From Leisingera sp. ANG-Vp (GTDB taxonomy: Bacteria > Pseudomonadota > Alphaproteobacteria > Rhodobacterales > Rhodobacteraceae), in assembly GCF_000813725.1 (NCBI RefSeq), contig NZ_JWLD01000002.1:298531-362530 (forward strand): a stretch of 64,000 nucleotides of DNA. Reading direction: 5' to 3'. Shown here piece after piece: positions 26,675-38,006 of the stretch (position 1 is its first letter; each line of letters begins with the position of its first letter). Below the pieces are notes generated by a model, which was not told where the DNA came from, did not search any database, and was given only the letters and a program-made list of their open reading frames with translations. The translations under genes and the position numbers were made by a program.

Positions 26675-27253
26675 TCAGCCGGCCGCTTGCATCTGCCGCA
26701 CTGTTTCGCCGTAGCCGCCTGCCATCACGTAATCCAGCTCCGGTCCGGTGCTGGCGCGGTGCAGCGCCTCGTTGCGGTAGGGGAAGCGGCCGAACTGGCG
26801 GATCACCTCGCGATGAGCGCGGGCATGCAGCAGGTTGCTGCCGCCGGTTTCGGGCATCCGCTCCATCATCAGGCGGATGCAGCGTTCCTGGTCGCAGAGG
26901 TTTTCCGAGTGCATCAGAGGCAGGTAGAAGAACTGCCGCGCCGGCTCGTCGATCTTCAGGTCCCACTTCTTGTTGATCGCCACTTTCGCCGCCGACAGCG
27001 CCGCCCGGTCTGAGGCAAACGCCTTGCCCTCGCCGCGGAACATGTTGCGCGAAAACTGGTCCATCAGGATGATGTAGGCCAGCGTGCCGCTCGGGTAGGT
27101 GAGCCAGAAGGAGAACCTGCCTTCGCAAGCCGCCTCCCAGGTCTTTTGAAACTTCTCGCGGATCTGTTGATCCAGCGCGTCATCCTGCAGATACCACCCC
27201 TTCTCGCCGACTTCGTCGAGCCAGAATGCAAGTATCTCTTCGGGACCAGCCAT
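26675..27253 (-). CDS. DUF924 family protein
   Basis: A 192-residue member of the DUF924 family, conserved across proteobacteria with no established function. Diagnostic stretches are ILAFWLDEVGEKGWY at the N-terminus, LILDQFSRN-like IILMDQFSRNMFRG, YLPLMHSENLCDQE and FGRFPYRNEALHR. The predicted fold is all-helical, TPR-like. It stands alone with its own hairpin terminator. Confidence 0.92.
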   Translation of the reverse strand: MAGPEEILAFWLDEVGEKGWYLQDDALDQQIREKFQKTWEAACEGRFSFWLTYPSGTLAYIILMDQFSRNMFRGEGKAFASDRAALSAAKVAINKKWDLKIDEPARQFFYLPLMHSENLCDQERCIRLMMERMPETGGSNLLHARAHREVIRQFGRFPYRNEALHRASTGPELDYVMAGGYGETVRQMQAAG

Positions 27254-27392
27254 CGGTCTGTAACTCCAAGTTTTTCCTGACCCTAACTTCAGGCCATTTT
27301 ACATTGCGTTTACAAGTAAGCTTGGGTCACATTTTGCAACAGACAAGGGGGCTGTGTGAAATAATCCTCACAATTCCCGCTGGTTAGCGCAA

Positions 27393-28667
27393 TCAGCCCG
27401 TTTCTTGAGCAGTTTCTTGCTCCTCCAATTCGGTTTCGATGGCGTATTCCTGAGCGAACTCCACCGCGACCGGAGTTGCCGTCGGGGTCATCACGGTGAA
27501 GCTGCCGGTTTCCTCAACCGGAACAGAGGCACGCTGGGTCGACCGGTACGCCGCATAAGCTGCCATCACAAACATCAGCGCGCCGATGAAGGCGAAGAAG
27601 CCTGCCGGACCAAGAACCGCGTCCCCCATCAGCCAGCCAGTGATCACCGGGCCGGCAATCGCGCCAAGACCGTTGATGAACACCAGCCCGCCGGAGGCCG
27701 CCGCCATATCGTCGTGGTCCAGGTAGTCGTTGGTGTAGGCAATCAGCAGCGAGTAAAGCGGGTTCGACAGGCCGCCGATGAAGAAGGCCGCAACCAGCAG
27801 CATCTTGAAGTCGGTGCCAAACATGAAGCCGTGCACGGAAGCACCGCCGCCGATCAGCGCCACAAACAGGATCAGCACGCGCCGGTCCATGCGGTCCGAC
27901 ATCCAGCCCAGCGGGTATTGCAGCACGGTCGCACCGACATAGAAGGTGGCAATAAAGATGGACAGCTCGGTCAGGGTCAGGCCGGCGGCCGTGCCGTAAA
28001 CCGCGCTCATGCCGAACTGAGCCGAGAACACACCGCCCAGCAGGAACATGCCGACACAGCCCAGCGGCGAGATTTTCATCAGTTCCTTCAGGGTCATCGG
28101 CTTGGTGGTGTCAAACGCAGGAGTGGGCGAAATCGACAGCAGAATCGGCCCGAAGGAGATTGAAACCAGGATCGACGCGATGATGAACGCCTCATAGCCG
28201 CCCGGGTCGCCGATCTGGATCAGGCCCTGCGCGGTCACAATTCCGATCATCTGCACGATCATGTAAAGCGACAGCGCCTTGCCGCGGTTGCTGTTGTCGG
28301 CGGCGTTGTTCAGCCAGCTTTCCGCGGTCACGTACACGCCGGAGAAGCAGAAACCGATGACCACACGCCCCAGCCCCCAAGCAACGGTGTTGGGCAGGAT
28401 GGGGTAAAGGATCATCACCGCAGAGATAAAGGAGGCCAGTGCCGCAAACACCCGCACATGGCCAACGCGGCGGATCATCTCTGGTGCCAGCCGCGAACCG
28501 CCCAGAAAGCCCACGAAATAAGCCGCCATCACCAGCGACATCTCCAGCGAGGAGAAGCCTTCCAGGTCGCCCCGGACCCCCAGCATGGTGCCCTGCAGGC
28601 CGTTGCCCACCATCAGCAAGCAAACCCCCAAGAGCAGCGCCCACGCGCTCGACAGCACCTGCAGCAT
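27393..28667 (-). CDS. MFS transporter (YcaD-like)
   Basis: A 424-residue major facilitator with twelve hydrophobic segments and an acidic, glutamate-rich C-terminal tail of about 45 residues (ending TELEEQETAQETG). The N-terminal half (VGNGLQGTMLGVRGDLEGFS, SRLAPEMIRRVGHVRVFAAL) and WMSDRMDRR between helices are typical of the YcaD-type group. The ATG about 8 nt after AGGAGG is preferred to two upstream in-frame starts lying at or before the ribosome site. Substrate unknown. It is not obviously in an operon. Confidence 0.88.
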   Translation of the reverse strand: MLQVLSSAWALLLGVCLLMVGNGLQGTMLGVRGDLEGFSSLEMSLVMAAYFVGFLGGSRLAPEMIRRVGHVRVFAALASFISAVMILYPILPNTVAWGLGRVVIGFCFSGVYVTAESWLNNAADNSNRGKALSLYMIVQMIGIVTAQGLIQIGDPGGYEAFIIASILVSISFGPILLSISPTPAFDTTKPMTLKELMKISPLGCVGMFLLGGVFSAQFGMSAVYGTAAGLTLTELSIFIATFYVGATVLQYPLGWMSDRMDRRVLILFVALIGGGASVHGFMFGTDFKMLLVAAFFIGGLSNPLYSLLIAYTNDYLDHDDMAAASGGLVFINGLGAIAGPVITGWLMGDAVLGPAGFFAFIGALMFVMAAYAAYRSTQRASVPVEETGSFTVMTPTATPVAVEFAQEYAIETELEEQETAQETG

Positions 28668-28834
28668 TTCCATGCCTCCTTTGAAAGCAAAGCAGCCCTC
28701 CACGGGGGACGGGCTGCACTCACATTAGTTCGTTAAGTCCGGGCGACGAAAGCGCGGAACGCCGGTATCGCTGATTCTGATTGCGGTTTTGTGACTCTGA
28801 TCCAGACATCAGAAACCATCGCCGCGGCGCTTGT

Positions 28835-29920
28835 CTATGGATTCGCGCCGTTTTTCTGAGGTGTATCCGCCTTGGCGGGGATCAAAAGCGACGCGTCGCC
28901 ATAAGAAAAGAACCGGTAGCCGCTGCGGACCGCATGATCATAGATCTGCAGGATTTCCTCCCGCCCCATCAGGGCAGAGACCAGCATCAGCAGTGTCGAC
29001 TTCGGCAGGTGGAAATTGGTCATCAGCGCATCGGCCACCTGGAATTCGAACCCCGGATAGATGAAGATATCCGTATCGCCTTCCCAAGGATGGATTTGGC
29101 CGTCCTTTGCGGCGCTTTCGATCAGCCGCAATGCGGTGGTGCCAACCGGGATCACCCGGCCTCCGGCTGCCTTGGTGGCCGCAATTTCGGCTGCCGCCTC
29201 CCCGCTCACCTTGCCCCATTCCGCATGCATCCGATGGGTGGTCACATCCTCCACCTTGACCGGAAGGAAGGTGCCCGCGCCCACATGCAGGGTGACATAG
29301 GAAATCTCCACGCCGCGTGATGCGAGTGCGTCCAGAAGCGGCGCATCAAAATGCAGCGAGGCCGTGGGGGCTGCGACCGCGCCGCTGTTTCTGGCCCAGA
29401 CAGTCTGGTAGTCGGTCTTGTCCTGCTCGTCCGCTGCGCGCTTGGCGGCAATATAGGGCGGCAGCGGCATGGCCCCGGCCTCAGCCAGCGCAGCGTCGAA
29501 ATCTGTGCCGCTGAGGTTGAAGCGCAGACGCCCCTGGCCTTCCGACACGTCTTCCAGCGTTGCGCTGAGATCATCTGAAAAGACGATTTCCTCGCCCTGT
29601 TTGATTTTTTTCAGCGGCTTCAGCAATGCTGCCCAGCTGCCATCGGCACGCGGTTCCAGCAATGTGGCTTCGATTTTTGCCGATACCGGGCCTTGGGCGC
29701 TGTCGCGGTGGCGCAGCCCGCTCAGGCGCGCAGGGATGACCTTGGTATCATTCAGCACCAGCCGGTCGCCGGGCTGCAGCCAGTCCACAAGGTCGGTCAC
29801 CTTGCCATCGTGCAGGGCTCCGTCTGAAGCCACCAGCAGCCGGGCCGAGCTGCGCGGATTGGCAGGCCGGGTGGCAATCAGGTCGTCGGGCAGATTGAAG
29901 TCAAAATCGCTGAGTTTCAT
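28835..29920 (-). CDS. queA: S-adenosylmethionine:tRNA ribosyltransferase-isomerase
   Basis: Transfers the ribosyl moiety of SAM to preQ1 in tRNA to form epoxyqueuosine. The 361-residue length is standard. Family stretches include [68 protein letters not shown] and [18 protein letters not shown]. No tgt or other queuosine gene lies next to it in the window. The AsmA-like gene precedes it on the same strand, 61 nt away. Confidence 0.97.
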   Translation of the reverse strand: MKLSDFDFNLPDDLIATRPANPRSSARLLVASDGALHDGKVTDLVDWLQPGDRLVLNDTKVIPARLSGLRHRDSAQGPVSAKIEATLLEPRADGSWAALLKPLKKIKQGEEIVFSDDLSATLEDVSEGQGRLRFNLSGTDFDAALAEAGAMPLPPYIAAKRAADEQDKTDYQTVWARNSGAVAAPTASLHFDAPLLDALASRGVEISYVTLHVGAGTFLPVKVEDVTTHRMHAEWGKVSGEAAAEIAATKAAGGRVIPVGTTALRLIESAAKDGQIHPWEGDTDIFIYPGFEFQVADALMTNFHLPKSTLLMLVSALMGREEILQIYDHAVRSGYRFFSYGDASLLIPAKADTPQKNGANP

Positions 29921-29981
29921 GGCGCGCGCTATAAGATGTGCTGCAGGGAAAATCTATGGCGATTTTCTTTTTTAGCTAGGG

Positions 29982-32900
29982 TTACTTGTCAGCGCCGCGC
30001 GGCTGGCGGAACTCCTCGCGCTCTTTCCGTGCGGCCTCTTCCTCGGCTGAAAAAGCCCGCTGCTGGCCTGGCACCTTAGGCGCCGGACCGCGGAACACCT
30101 CCCGCAGGAACCCGGGTGCCAGCCCCGCCAGCGGATTCACCGAAACGGACGGGTTTTCGGCGGTGCCGCGCAGGGTGAAAGTAAATCCGATCAGCCCCTC
30201 GCCATCGCGCGGCGCCAGAATCCGGCCGATGGCATTCACCAGATAGATCGGCGAGATCACCCCCCGCATGTTCAGCCGTGTGCTGTTCAGATCGAAATTG
30301 CCGTCCAGCGACAGCCCCATCGACGGGCCCACGGCACTGCTTTGGTGCAGGATCAGATGCGAGGCGCCCAGCCGGAACCGCCCCTCCATGCTGGTGAACA
30401 GGATGCCCTGGCCGGTCATCTCGTCCAGCAGCCCGACCAGGCTGATGGCATTCAGGATTGCCGCCATCGACGGAGCATTTCGCACCCGGATGTTGCGCAC
30501 ATTGACCTTGCCGTCGTATTCGCCGGGCTTATCCGCCGGCACCAGCGTCATGTCGAAACTGCCGCCGCGGCCGTGCTCAAACACCCCGGCCGAGCGGAAT
30601 ACGCCACCCGCATCATTGGAGCGGATCCGCGAGGCGGTGCCGCCGTTTTGCGGGACCAGCGTGCCCGCAACCGGAGTCTGCCCATTCAGCCGGGCAGTGA
30701 ATTCACCATTCATACCGCCCTGCGTGGAAAACCGTCCTTGAAAGTTCTGCAATCCGATGCTGTCAGTCACCTGCAGGTTCTGCAGGCGAAGGGTGATCGG
30801 CCCTGAGCCGCCGCTGCTGCTCCCGCCGCTGCTTTCAGCAGTTGCCGAAAACGGCGACCGGTTCAGATCCAACCGCCCGCTGGTCACTTCTATTGCGGGC
30901 GCCGCATTGCCGCGGCCCCGGAAGGTTACCGACCCCTGGAACCAGTTGCCGACCCGCGCAGAGGAAAACACGGCGCGGTCGAGCCCGCCGCTCTTATGTG
31001 TCGTCACCCGGCCTGAAGCGGCCAGGCCAGGCGCCTGCAGTTCCAGACGCTCAACGGTTGCGCTGTCCGCCAGCACTGCCGACAGGGAAAGCTTGCCCTC
31101 GGCCTCTTCCCGCTTGCGCCAGCTCACATCCGGAATCCGCAGCCCGACTCCCGCCAGATCCGACTCCAGTTCCAGCCGCGGCGGCTGCCCCGGCTTCAGA
31201 TCAACCGTATAGCGGCCTTCTCCCTTTCCGAAAACGGACCGCCGCGGCAGGCCCAGATTGAAGGCCTCTACAGCGTCTTCCGACAGCTCTATTGTCCCCT
31301 CGACCCGGCTGTCAGGATCCGCATCTTTACCGATCTTCTGCTGCCAGCTGGCGCTCAGCGGCACCCCGGACAGGCTGCCATCGCCGCTGATCCGAACCTC
31401 GCTCTGATTGCCTTCAACCTGCAAAAGCGCAGCAGCGGCCACATGGCCCGGCACCAGCTTGCTGCTTTGGACTGCCCGCACTTGGCCCTTGTAGTGATAA
31501 AGGATCTCCTCCACAGGCACCTGTTTCTGGAGCGGCAGCGCCAAAGTGCCCGAGGCCTCCACCTGCCCCTCCGCCAGATCCACCGGCAGGCCTGCCTTGT
31601 CCATAACGGCCAGCGGCTCCCGGTTCAGCAAGGACAGAGCCGCAGTGGCTGAACCGCGTGCCTTTATCCGGGCAATGCCAGGCGTGCCATCCCTGGCCGA
31701 GGTGTCCGGGATAATGAAAGACGTGCCGGTGACATCAACCAGGCCTCCCTGATCCGCAGCCACCTGCCCCTTGGAGGCCGTCACCACAAACCGCGTTCCG
31801 TAAAGGCTGAGCTGACCCGCCGCTCTCCGCACCGGCGGCATGAATTTCTGGAACAGAACCTCGGCTTCCTCGAATGCCAGATCCAGGCTGATGAACGGCT
31901 TGCCGCTGCCGCGGCCCCGCATATGGAAACCCACATCCCGCACAGTTCCCTTGCGAAGGTTCTCCCGCACCCAGCCGCGCGGATTGGGTGCCAAAGGTTC
32001 GGGCCACAGCTCTTTGACGCGGGCAACGGAAATCTGGTCGACCCGGCCGTTCAAGTCGTAATCCCAGCCTTCCGGCCCGGCGCCGATGTCGCCGTCAAAA
32101 TGGATCCGGCTTGTGCCGTCCCGCACCAGCATCTCCCCCAGCCGCAACCGGAAAGGCTTCAATTGCAGGTCAAAATCAGCATCCAGCCCTGGGAACAACA
32201 CCGGCGTTTCAAACAGCTGCTGCGGATTCAGCTCAAGGTCCGAGAAGCGCAGCTGCCCTACCAGCCCGGCCAGCTGCCCGTTCTCGATCCCCGCCAGGCT
32301 CGCCTGGCCCTGCATCACGCCCGAGCCCCAGCCGCTCTGCACGCTCAGCTCGCTGAACTCCAGCACCTGGCGGTCCGGATGATAAGTGAAATAGCTGCGC
32401 GCCCCGGTGATCGGGACCGGCTTTGTTTGCGCTTCGGGCTGGATCACCCCTTCCCCGATACGCAGGCTGGCCTGAACCGGCTCGATGACACCGCCGTCAT
32501 CCACACCGCCGCGCAGCGAACCGGATATCGGCGCCCTCAGCACGCCTAGCCAGCCGAGCGCCGGGCTTTGCAGTGCGATATCCTCACTGGCGATGTCAGA
32601 AATCAGCACCCCGAAATCCGCTTCGGGACTGCCAAGCTCGGAGGTATAGCTTGCCTCCACCGTGCCCACATCGCCGCGCCCGCTCAGCACCGAGAAGGCA
32701 GCGGCGAGCGACACCGAGCTGCCGTCCCGCTGCAACCCGATCTGACCGCCGTCCAGCGTCCAGGCCCGGCCCAGCCGGTCATCGGTATAGGAGAGTGTCA
32801 GAGCGCTGGTTTCCACCCCGGTCAAAGCCGCCAGAACCGGTTTCTGAAGCTGGCTGTCCCATTGCTCGATCAGCTCCGCCAGGTTGCCCGCCTGCCGGTA

Positions 32901-33455
32901 AGGCAGCCCGCCGTTTGCGAAACTCAGCGCCAAGGAGCCATCCTTGTTGCGGCGCAAGGCGGCGAAAAGCCCGCTAAGCGCGATCCGCTTGGGTTGCACC
33001 TTGCCGCGCAGCAAGGGCCGCATCGCCAGGCTCGCCTGCGCATCCGCAAGCTGGGCAAACACCGATCCGTCGGGATGCCGCAGCACCACATCCTTGAGAC
33101 TCACCCGCGGCCGCAAGCCTTCGTTGACCACAACATGGATGGCGCCAAATTCGATTTGCAGGCCGTTCAGATGCCTCTCAATCCGGCTCTCTACCCGCTG
33201 GCGCACCCAATCCGGCGCATCGAGCCGGGTGCCGATGCCGAAATAGACCGCGCCCGCGCCCAGAAAGCACAGGAGCGCCAGCATCCAGACCAGCCCGCGC
33301 AGCAGCCGCCAGCGCCAGCGCCGGCGCGCGGATTTCTGCGGGCCGCACAAACCTGCCTCCGCTGCCTGGTCAGGGCCGCGGACCGGCACCGCCTCAGCGG
33401 CGGCGCTGATTTTCCCGCCGTCAGGTCCGATCTCAGCTTTCCCTTTGCTGGTCAT
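29982..33455 (-). CDS. AsmA-like / DUF3971 (YhdP-type) large protein
   Basis: A 1157-residue inner-membrane-anchored protein. About 45 N-terminal residues are cytoplasmic and basic (QKSARRRWRWRLLRGL), then one transmembrane helix (about 50-72), then a long beta-rich periplasmic part with a DUF3971 region and an AsmA-like C-terminus (LLDEMTGQGILFTSMEGRF, FDLNSTRLNMRGVISPIYLV). YhdP/TamB/AsmA relatives bridge the envelope and are linked to phospholipid transport to the outer membrane; that role is inferred. The C-terminal tail is charged (AEEEAARKEREEFRQ). It is divergent from bcp. Confidence 0.88.
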   Translation of the reverse strand: MTSKGKAEIGPDGGKISAAAEAVPVRGPDQAAEAGLCGPQKSARRRWRWRLLRGLVWMLALLCFLGAGAVYFGIGTRLDAPDWVRQRVESRIERHLNGLQIEFGAIHVVVNEGLRPRVSLKDVVLRHPDGSVFAQLADAQASLAMRPLLRGKVQPKRIALSGLFAALRRNKDGSLALSFANGGLPYRQAGNLAELIEQWDSQLQKPVLAALTGVETSALTLSYTDDRLGRAWTLDGGQIGLQRDGSSVSLAAAFSVLSGRGDVGTVEASYTSELGSPEADFGVLISDIASEDIALQSPALGWLGVLRAPISGSLRGGVDDGGVIEPVQASLRIGEGVIQPEAQTKPVPITGARSYFTYHPDRQVLEFSELSVQSGWGSGVMQGQASLAGIENGQLAGLVGQLRFSDLELNPQQLFETPVLFPGLDADFDLQLKPFRLRLGEMLVRDGTSRIHFDGDIGAGPEGWDYDLNGRVDQISVARVKELWPEPLAPNPRGWVRENLRKGTVRDVGFHMRGRGSGKPFISLDLAFEEAEVLFQKFMPPVRRAAGQLSLYGTRFVVTASKGQVAADQGGLVDVTGTSFIIPDTSARDGTPGIARIKARGSATAALSLLNREPLAVMDKAGLPVDLAEGQVEASGTLALPLQKQVPVEEILYHYKGQVRAVQSSKLVPGHVAAAALLQVEGNQSEVRISGDGSLSGVPLSASWQQKIGKDADPDSRVEGTIELSEDAVEAFNLGLPRRSVFGKGEGRYTVDLKPGQPPRLELESDLAGVGLRIPDVSWRKREEAEGKLSLSAVLADSATVERLELQAPGLAASGRVTTHKSGGLDRAVFSSARVGNWFQGSVTFRGRGNAAPAIEVTSGRLDLNRSPFSATAESSGGSSSGGSGPITLRLQNLQVTDSIGLQNFQGRFSTQGGMNGEFTARLNGQTPVAGTLVPQNGGTASRIRSNDAGGVFRSAGVFEHGRGGSFDMTLVPADKPGEYDGKVNVRNIRVRNAPSMAAILNAISLVGLLDEMTGQGILFTSMEGRFRLGASHLILHQSSAVGPSMGLSLDGNFDLNSTRLNMRGVISPIYLVNAIGRILAPRDGEGLIGFTFTLRGTAENPSVSVNPLAGLAPGFLREVFRGPAPKVPGQQRAFSAEEEAARKEREEFRQPRGADK

Positions 33456-33504
33456 TGATTATGTTTGCCGCCCAGTGAATTGCACAGAATACCGGAGACA
33501 GGCC

Positions 33505-33966
33505 ATGCTAGACGTATCAGATCCCGCCCCTTCCTTTACCCTGCCCCGCAGCGGCGGCGGAGAGGTCACTTTGTCCAGCCTCCAGGGTTCTGCCGTGGTG
33601 CTGTTTTTTTACCCCCGCGATGATACCCCCGGCTGCACCAAAGAATCCATCGCCTTTTCAGAGGCTTTGCAGTCATTCGCCGATGCCGGCGCTCACGTTT
33701 TCGGGATTTCCAAGGACACCGTCGCCAAGCATGAGAAATTCACCGCAAAACACACGCTGACAACGCCTCTTCTGTCGGACGCGGACGGCACGGTCAGCGA
33801 GGACTATGGCGTCTGGAAGGAAAAGAACATGTACGGCAGGAAGCACTGGGGAATCGAGCGCTCTACCTTCCTGATCGGCGCGGATGGCCGGATCGCCCGT
33901 GTCTGGCGCAAGGTCAAGGTCGATGGCCATGCGGAGGAAGTGCTCGCGGCGGTCCAGGAACTGTAA
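33505..33966 (+). CDS. bcp: Peroxiredoxin, BCP/PrxQ type
   Basis: Thiol peroxidase of 153 residues reducing hydrogen peroxide and organic peroxides. The peroxidatic cysteine is Cys44 in PRDDTPGCTKESIAF. The resolving cysteine often found five residues later (CxxxxC) is absent, replaced by ESIAF, so it likely works as a 1-Cys form or uses an external thiol. An in-frame start 20 codons earlier lacks a ribosome site; this ATG follows GGAGACAGG. It is divergent from the AsmA-like gene. Confidence 0.94.
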   Translation: MLDVSDPAPSFTLPRSGGGEVTLSSLQGSAVVLFFYPRDDTPGCTKESIAFSEALQSFADAGAHVFGISKDTVAKHEKFTAKHTLTTPLLSDADGTVSEDYGVWKEKNMYGRKHWGIERSTFLIGADGRIARVWRKVKVDGHAEEVLAAVQEL

Positions 33967-34269
33967 CCACGAGGGGAGCGCTCCCGCCAGTTCCGCCAGC
34001 TCCCTTCCGGGAACTGCCTGCTCTGTTGGGTCGGGCGCCGCCCGCCGGGCGGCGCGCACCGCGCCTGCGCGGTGCCATGCCCAAGGCCGCCAGGGGGATC
34101 AGCCTGCTGATCATCCGCGGGCGCGGGAGTGCGCCGCTTACCGAGCCGGGGCGCCGGCTCCTTTCGTCCGCTTATGCCATCCTCAACAAAGGGAGCCAGG
34201 CTTGGCTCAAGCTGGACATTTGCCTTGAAATCGGGTGAAGCCCCATACAACGCCCAAAAGGAGACCAGC
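33967..34269. other. Intergenic region rich in G+C palindromes
   Basis: No gene is supported in these 303 nt. They hold several hairpins: GCCGCCCG/CGGGCGGC near 34038, GCACCGCGC/GCGCGGTGC near 34058-34077 and GATCAGC/GCTGATC near 34097-34113. A ribosome site for the next gene closes the region. Comparable palindrome-rich blocks lie near 21740 and 54680. Confidence 0.5.
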
Positions 34270-35112
34270 ATGGGTGACCAGCCTCTTTCGCTTGCAGAGC
34301 GCGCCGCCAAAGTACTTGCCACCGCAGACGGCAGGGAAAAAACAGCCCTGTCCCGCCGCTATGCCGCTGATTGGGCAGCTTCCCGTGCCGGTACAGGACC
34401 GGACATTTCCATTGGCACCGCCGAACCGCCGGTGCATCCGGCCCGCCCGGACAGGCCGGAGCTTCTGCACCCGCGCGACGTGCCCAAGCGCAAGCCGGGC
34501 TCAGAAGCCGGGCGCATCGCCTTGCTGCATGCGGTGGCGCATATCGAGCTCAATGCCGTCGATCTTCACTGGGATATCATCGCCCGCTTCTCACACGTCC
34601 CGATGCCGCTGGGTTTCTTTGACGACTGGGTAAAAGCCGCCGATGAGGAATCCAAGCATTTCAACCTGATGTGCGACTGCCTTGAAGCCTTGGGAAGCCA
34701 CTACGGCGCCCTGCCGGCCCATGCAGGAATGTGGCGCGCGGCCGAAGACACCGCTGACGACCTCATGGGCCGTCTTGCCGTCGTCCCCATGGTTCTGGAG
34801 GCCCGCGGCCTGGATGTGACACCGGGTATGATCGGCGTGTTCCGCAAGGCGGGCATCACCCAGGCGGTCGAGGCGCTGGAAGTTATCTATGCAGAAGAAG
34901 TTGCCCATGTGGCTTATGGCTCCAAATGGTTCAATTTCCTCTGCGGTCGCGACGATCTGGATCCCAAAGAGGTCTTCCACACCCTGGTGCGCAAGTATTT
35001 CCATGGCGCTCTGAAACCGCCCTTCAACGAAGAAAAGCGCGCCGACGCAGGGCTTCCGCCGGATTTTTACTGGCCGCTTGCGGATCAGGTGAAGCCGCTG
35101 CCGGGCTGGTGA
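34270..35112 (+). CDS. DUF455 ferritin-like protein
   Basis: A 280-residue DUF455 family protein. Conserved helices carry likely di-iron ligands: AHIELNAVDLHWD (about residue 95), ADEESKHFNLMCDCL (about 130) and YAEEVAHVAYGSKWF (about 215). This pattern matches ferritin-like/MiaE-type di-iron proteins; the substrate is unknown. An AAAAGGAGACCAGC ribosome site fixes the ATG; a longer open frame upstream runs through palindromic intergenic DNA and is rejected. A hypothetical gene follows. Confidence 0.9.
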   Translation: MGDQPLSLAERAAKVLATADGREKTALSRRYAADWAASRAGTGPDISIGTAEPPVHPARPDRPELLHPRDVPKRKPGSEAGRIALLHAVAHIELNAVDLHWDIIARFSHVPMPLGFFDDWVKAADEESKHFNLMCDCLEALGSHYGALPAHAGMWRAAEDTADDLMGRLAVVPMVLEARGLDVTPGMIGVFRKAGITQAVEALEVIYAEEVAHVAYGSKWFNFLCGRDDLDPKEVFHTLVRKYFHGALKPPFNEEKRADAGLPPDFYWPLADQVKPLPGW

Positions 35113-35225
35113 GGCCCGGCATGACAGCGGGGCTTGCGTCAGTTTGACCAGGCGCCAGCGAAGCCTAGTTTTACCTGCAGCCTTTCAAGGCATACCCAGG
35201 AAGAACCCGGCAACCGGCTGATCTC

Positions 35226-35735
35226 ATGTTTGATAACGATTTCCCACTGTTAAGCGCTGCAAGCCTTGTGGCACTGATCCTTCACAGGGCCGGTTCCGGC
35301 CCGGTCACCCTGACAAGCTGCGAGGACGCGCTGGCCAATCTGTTCCGGCAGGCCAACGAAGATCCCGGTCTTCCCGAAGCCGATCTGCGCAGCCTTCTAG
35401 CCGGCCACCTGAAGGATCTTGAAATCGCCCGAATCCTCAAGGCGGCAGGGCAAGACGGCTGGGAGCTTACCCCTCGCGGCCGCCATGCGCTGAAACAGCA
35501 TCCGGAAGGGCTCGACCAAACCGATCTGGTAAAATACCCGGAGTTCGCCGCCCATCTGCGCAACACGGCCCACCAATCCTGCGGCATGGATCCGCGGATG
35601 AACAGCTATGACGAAGGTTATCTGGCCCGGCGCCGGGGACTGTCCTTCACCGCAAACCCCTATGCCTTTGACAACGTCGACCACCAATCCTGGGAAAACG
35701 GCTGGATGGAAGCGCTGGAGGAACGCCAGGGCTAG
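35226..35735 (+). CDS. Winged-helix-like protein with C-terminal RMF-like motif
   Basis: A 169-residue protein not recognised as a named family. Residues about 5-110 look like an Mrr-N type winged helix (DGWELTPRGRHALKQHP, then LVKYPEFAAHL). Residues 127-167 (SYDEGYLARRRGLSF, TANPYAF, SWENGWMEALEER) strongly resemble ribosome modulation factor, which has the pattern G-Y-x-A-G...P-Y...W...GW. RMF normally is a ~55-residue stand-alone protein, so a fused form is unusual. The ribosome site is weak. It stands alone between DUF455 and the M23 gene. Confidence 0.7.
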   Translation: MFDNDFPLLSAASLVALILHRAGSGPVTLTSCEDALANLFRQANEDPGLPEADLRSLLAGHLKDLEIARILKAAGQDGWELTPRGRHALKQHPEGLDQTDLVKYPEFAAHLRNTAHQSCGMDPRMNSYDEGYLARRRGLSFTANPYAFDNVDHQSWENGWMEALEERQG

Positions 35736-35947
35736 CCTCCTCCCTGCTCTGCTGCCTTCATAACCTCTGCAGTTCCCGCGCCCTGCATGTCGGCAGGTTT
35801 CCGCCTATCTTGCGCCGCCTTCCCCCGGTTTCCAGACCAAAGGGTCAACAGGCTTGCCCTATGGCCGCGCCCTGTCTATTCACTTCGCCCAAGGAGGCGG
35901 CACTGCGCTCACTGCGCTGCCTCGCAAGAAGGGACAGGGAACGGACC

Positions 35948-37811
<1,864 letters not shown>

Positions 37812-37843
37812 ACAGCTGTAAAAGCATAGCTTTCCAGATAATG

Positions 37844-37877
37844 ACCGTCGCAGGCACAAACCCGCGGCGGTTTTTTT
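37844..37877 (+). terminator. Terminator after bactofilin
   Basis: ACCGTCGC / GCGGCGGT (one G-T pair) forms an 8-bp stem, followed by seven T residues, 33 nt after the bactofilin stop. Confidence 0.85.
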
Positions 37878-37923
37878 GCATCAATGCAACTACGCTATGC
37901 CGCCTTAATCCCGCGCGCTGAGT

Positions 37924-37953
37924 TTGCCACTTTACCGCATATGGGCATATATC
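37924..37953 (+). promoter_or_regulatory. Possible sigma-70-type promoter of the first RTX gene
   Basis: TTGCCA, an 18-nt spacer and TATATC lie in an A+T-rich stretch between the bactofilin terminator and the first RTX gene. If used, transcription would begin near 37960 and support the start codon at 38007. Confidence 0.35.
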
Positions 37954-38006
37954 TATTCAACCTTATAGAAGCACAGTTTCACCCGAATTTGATACAAGCC
38001 TCAGAA

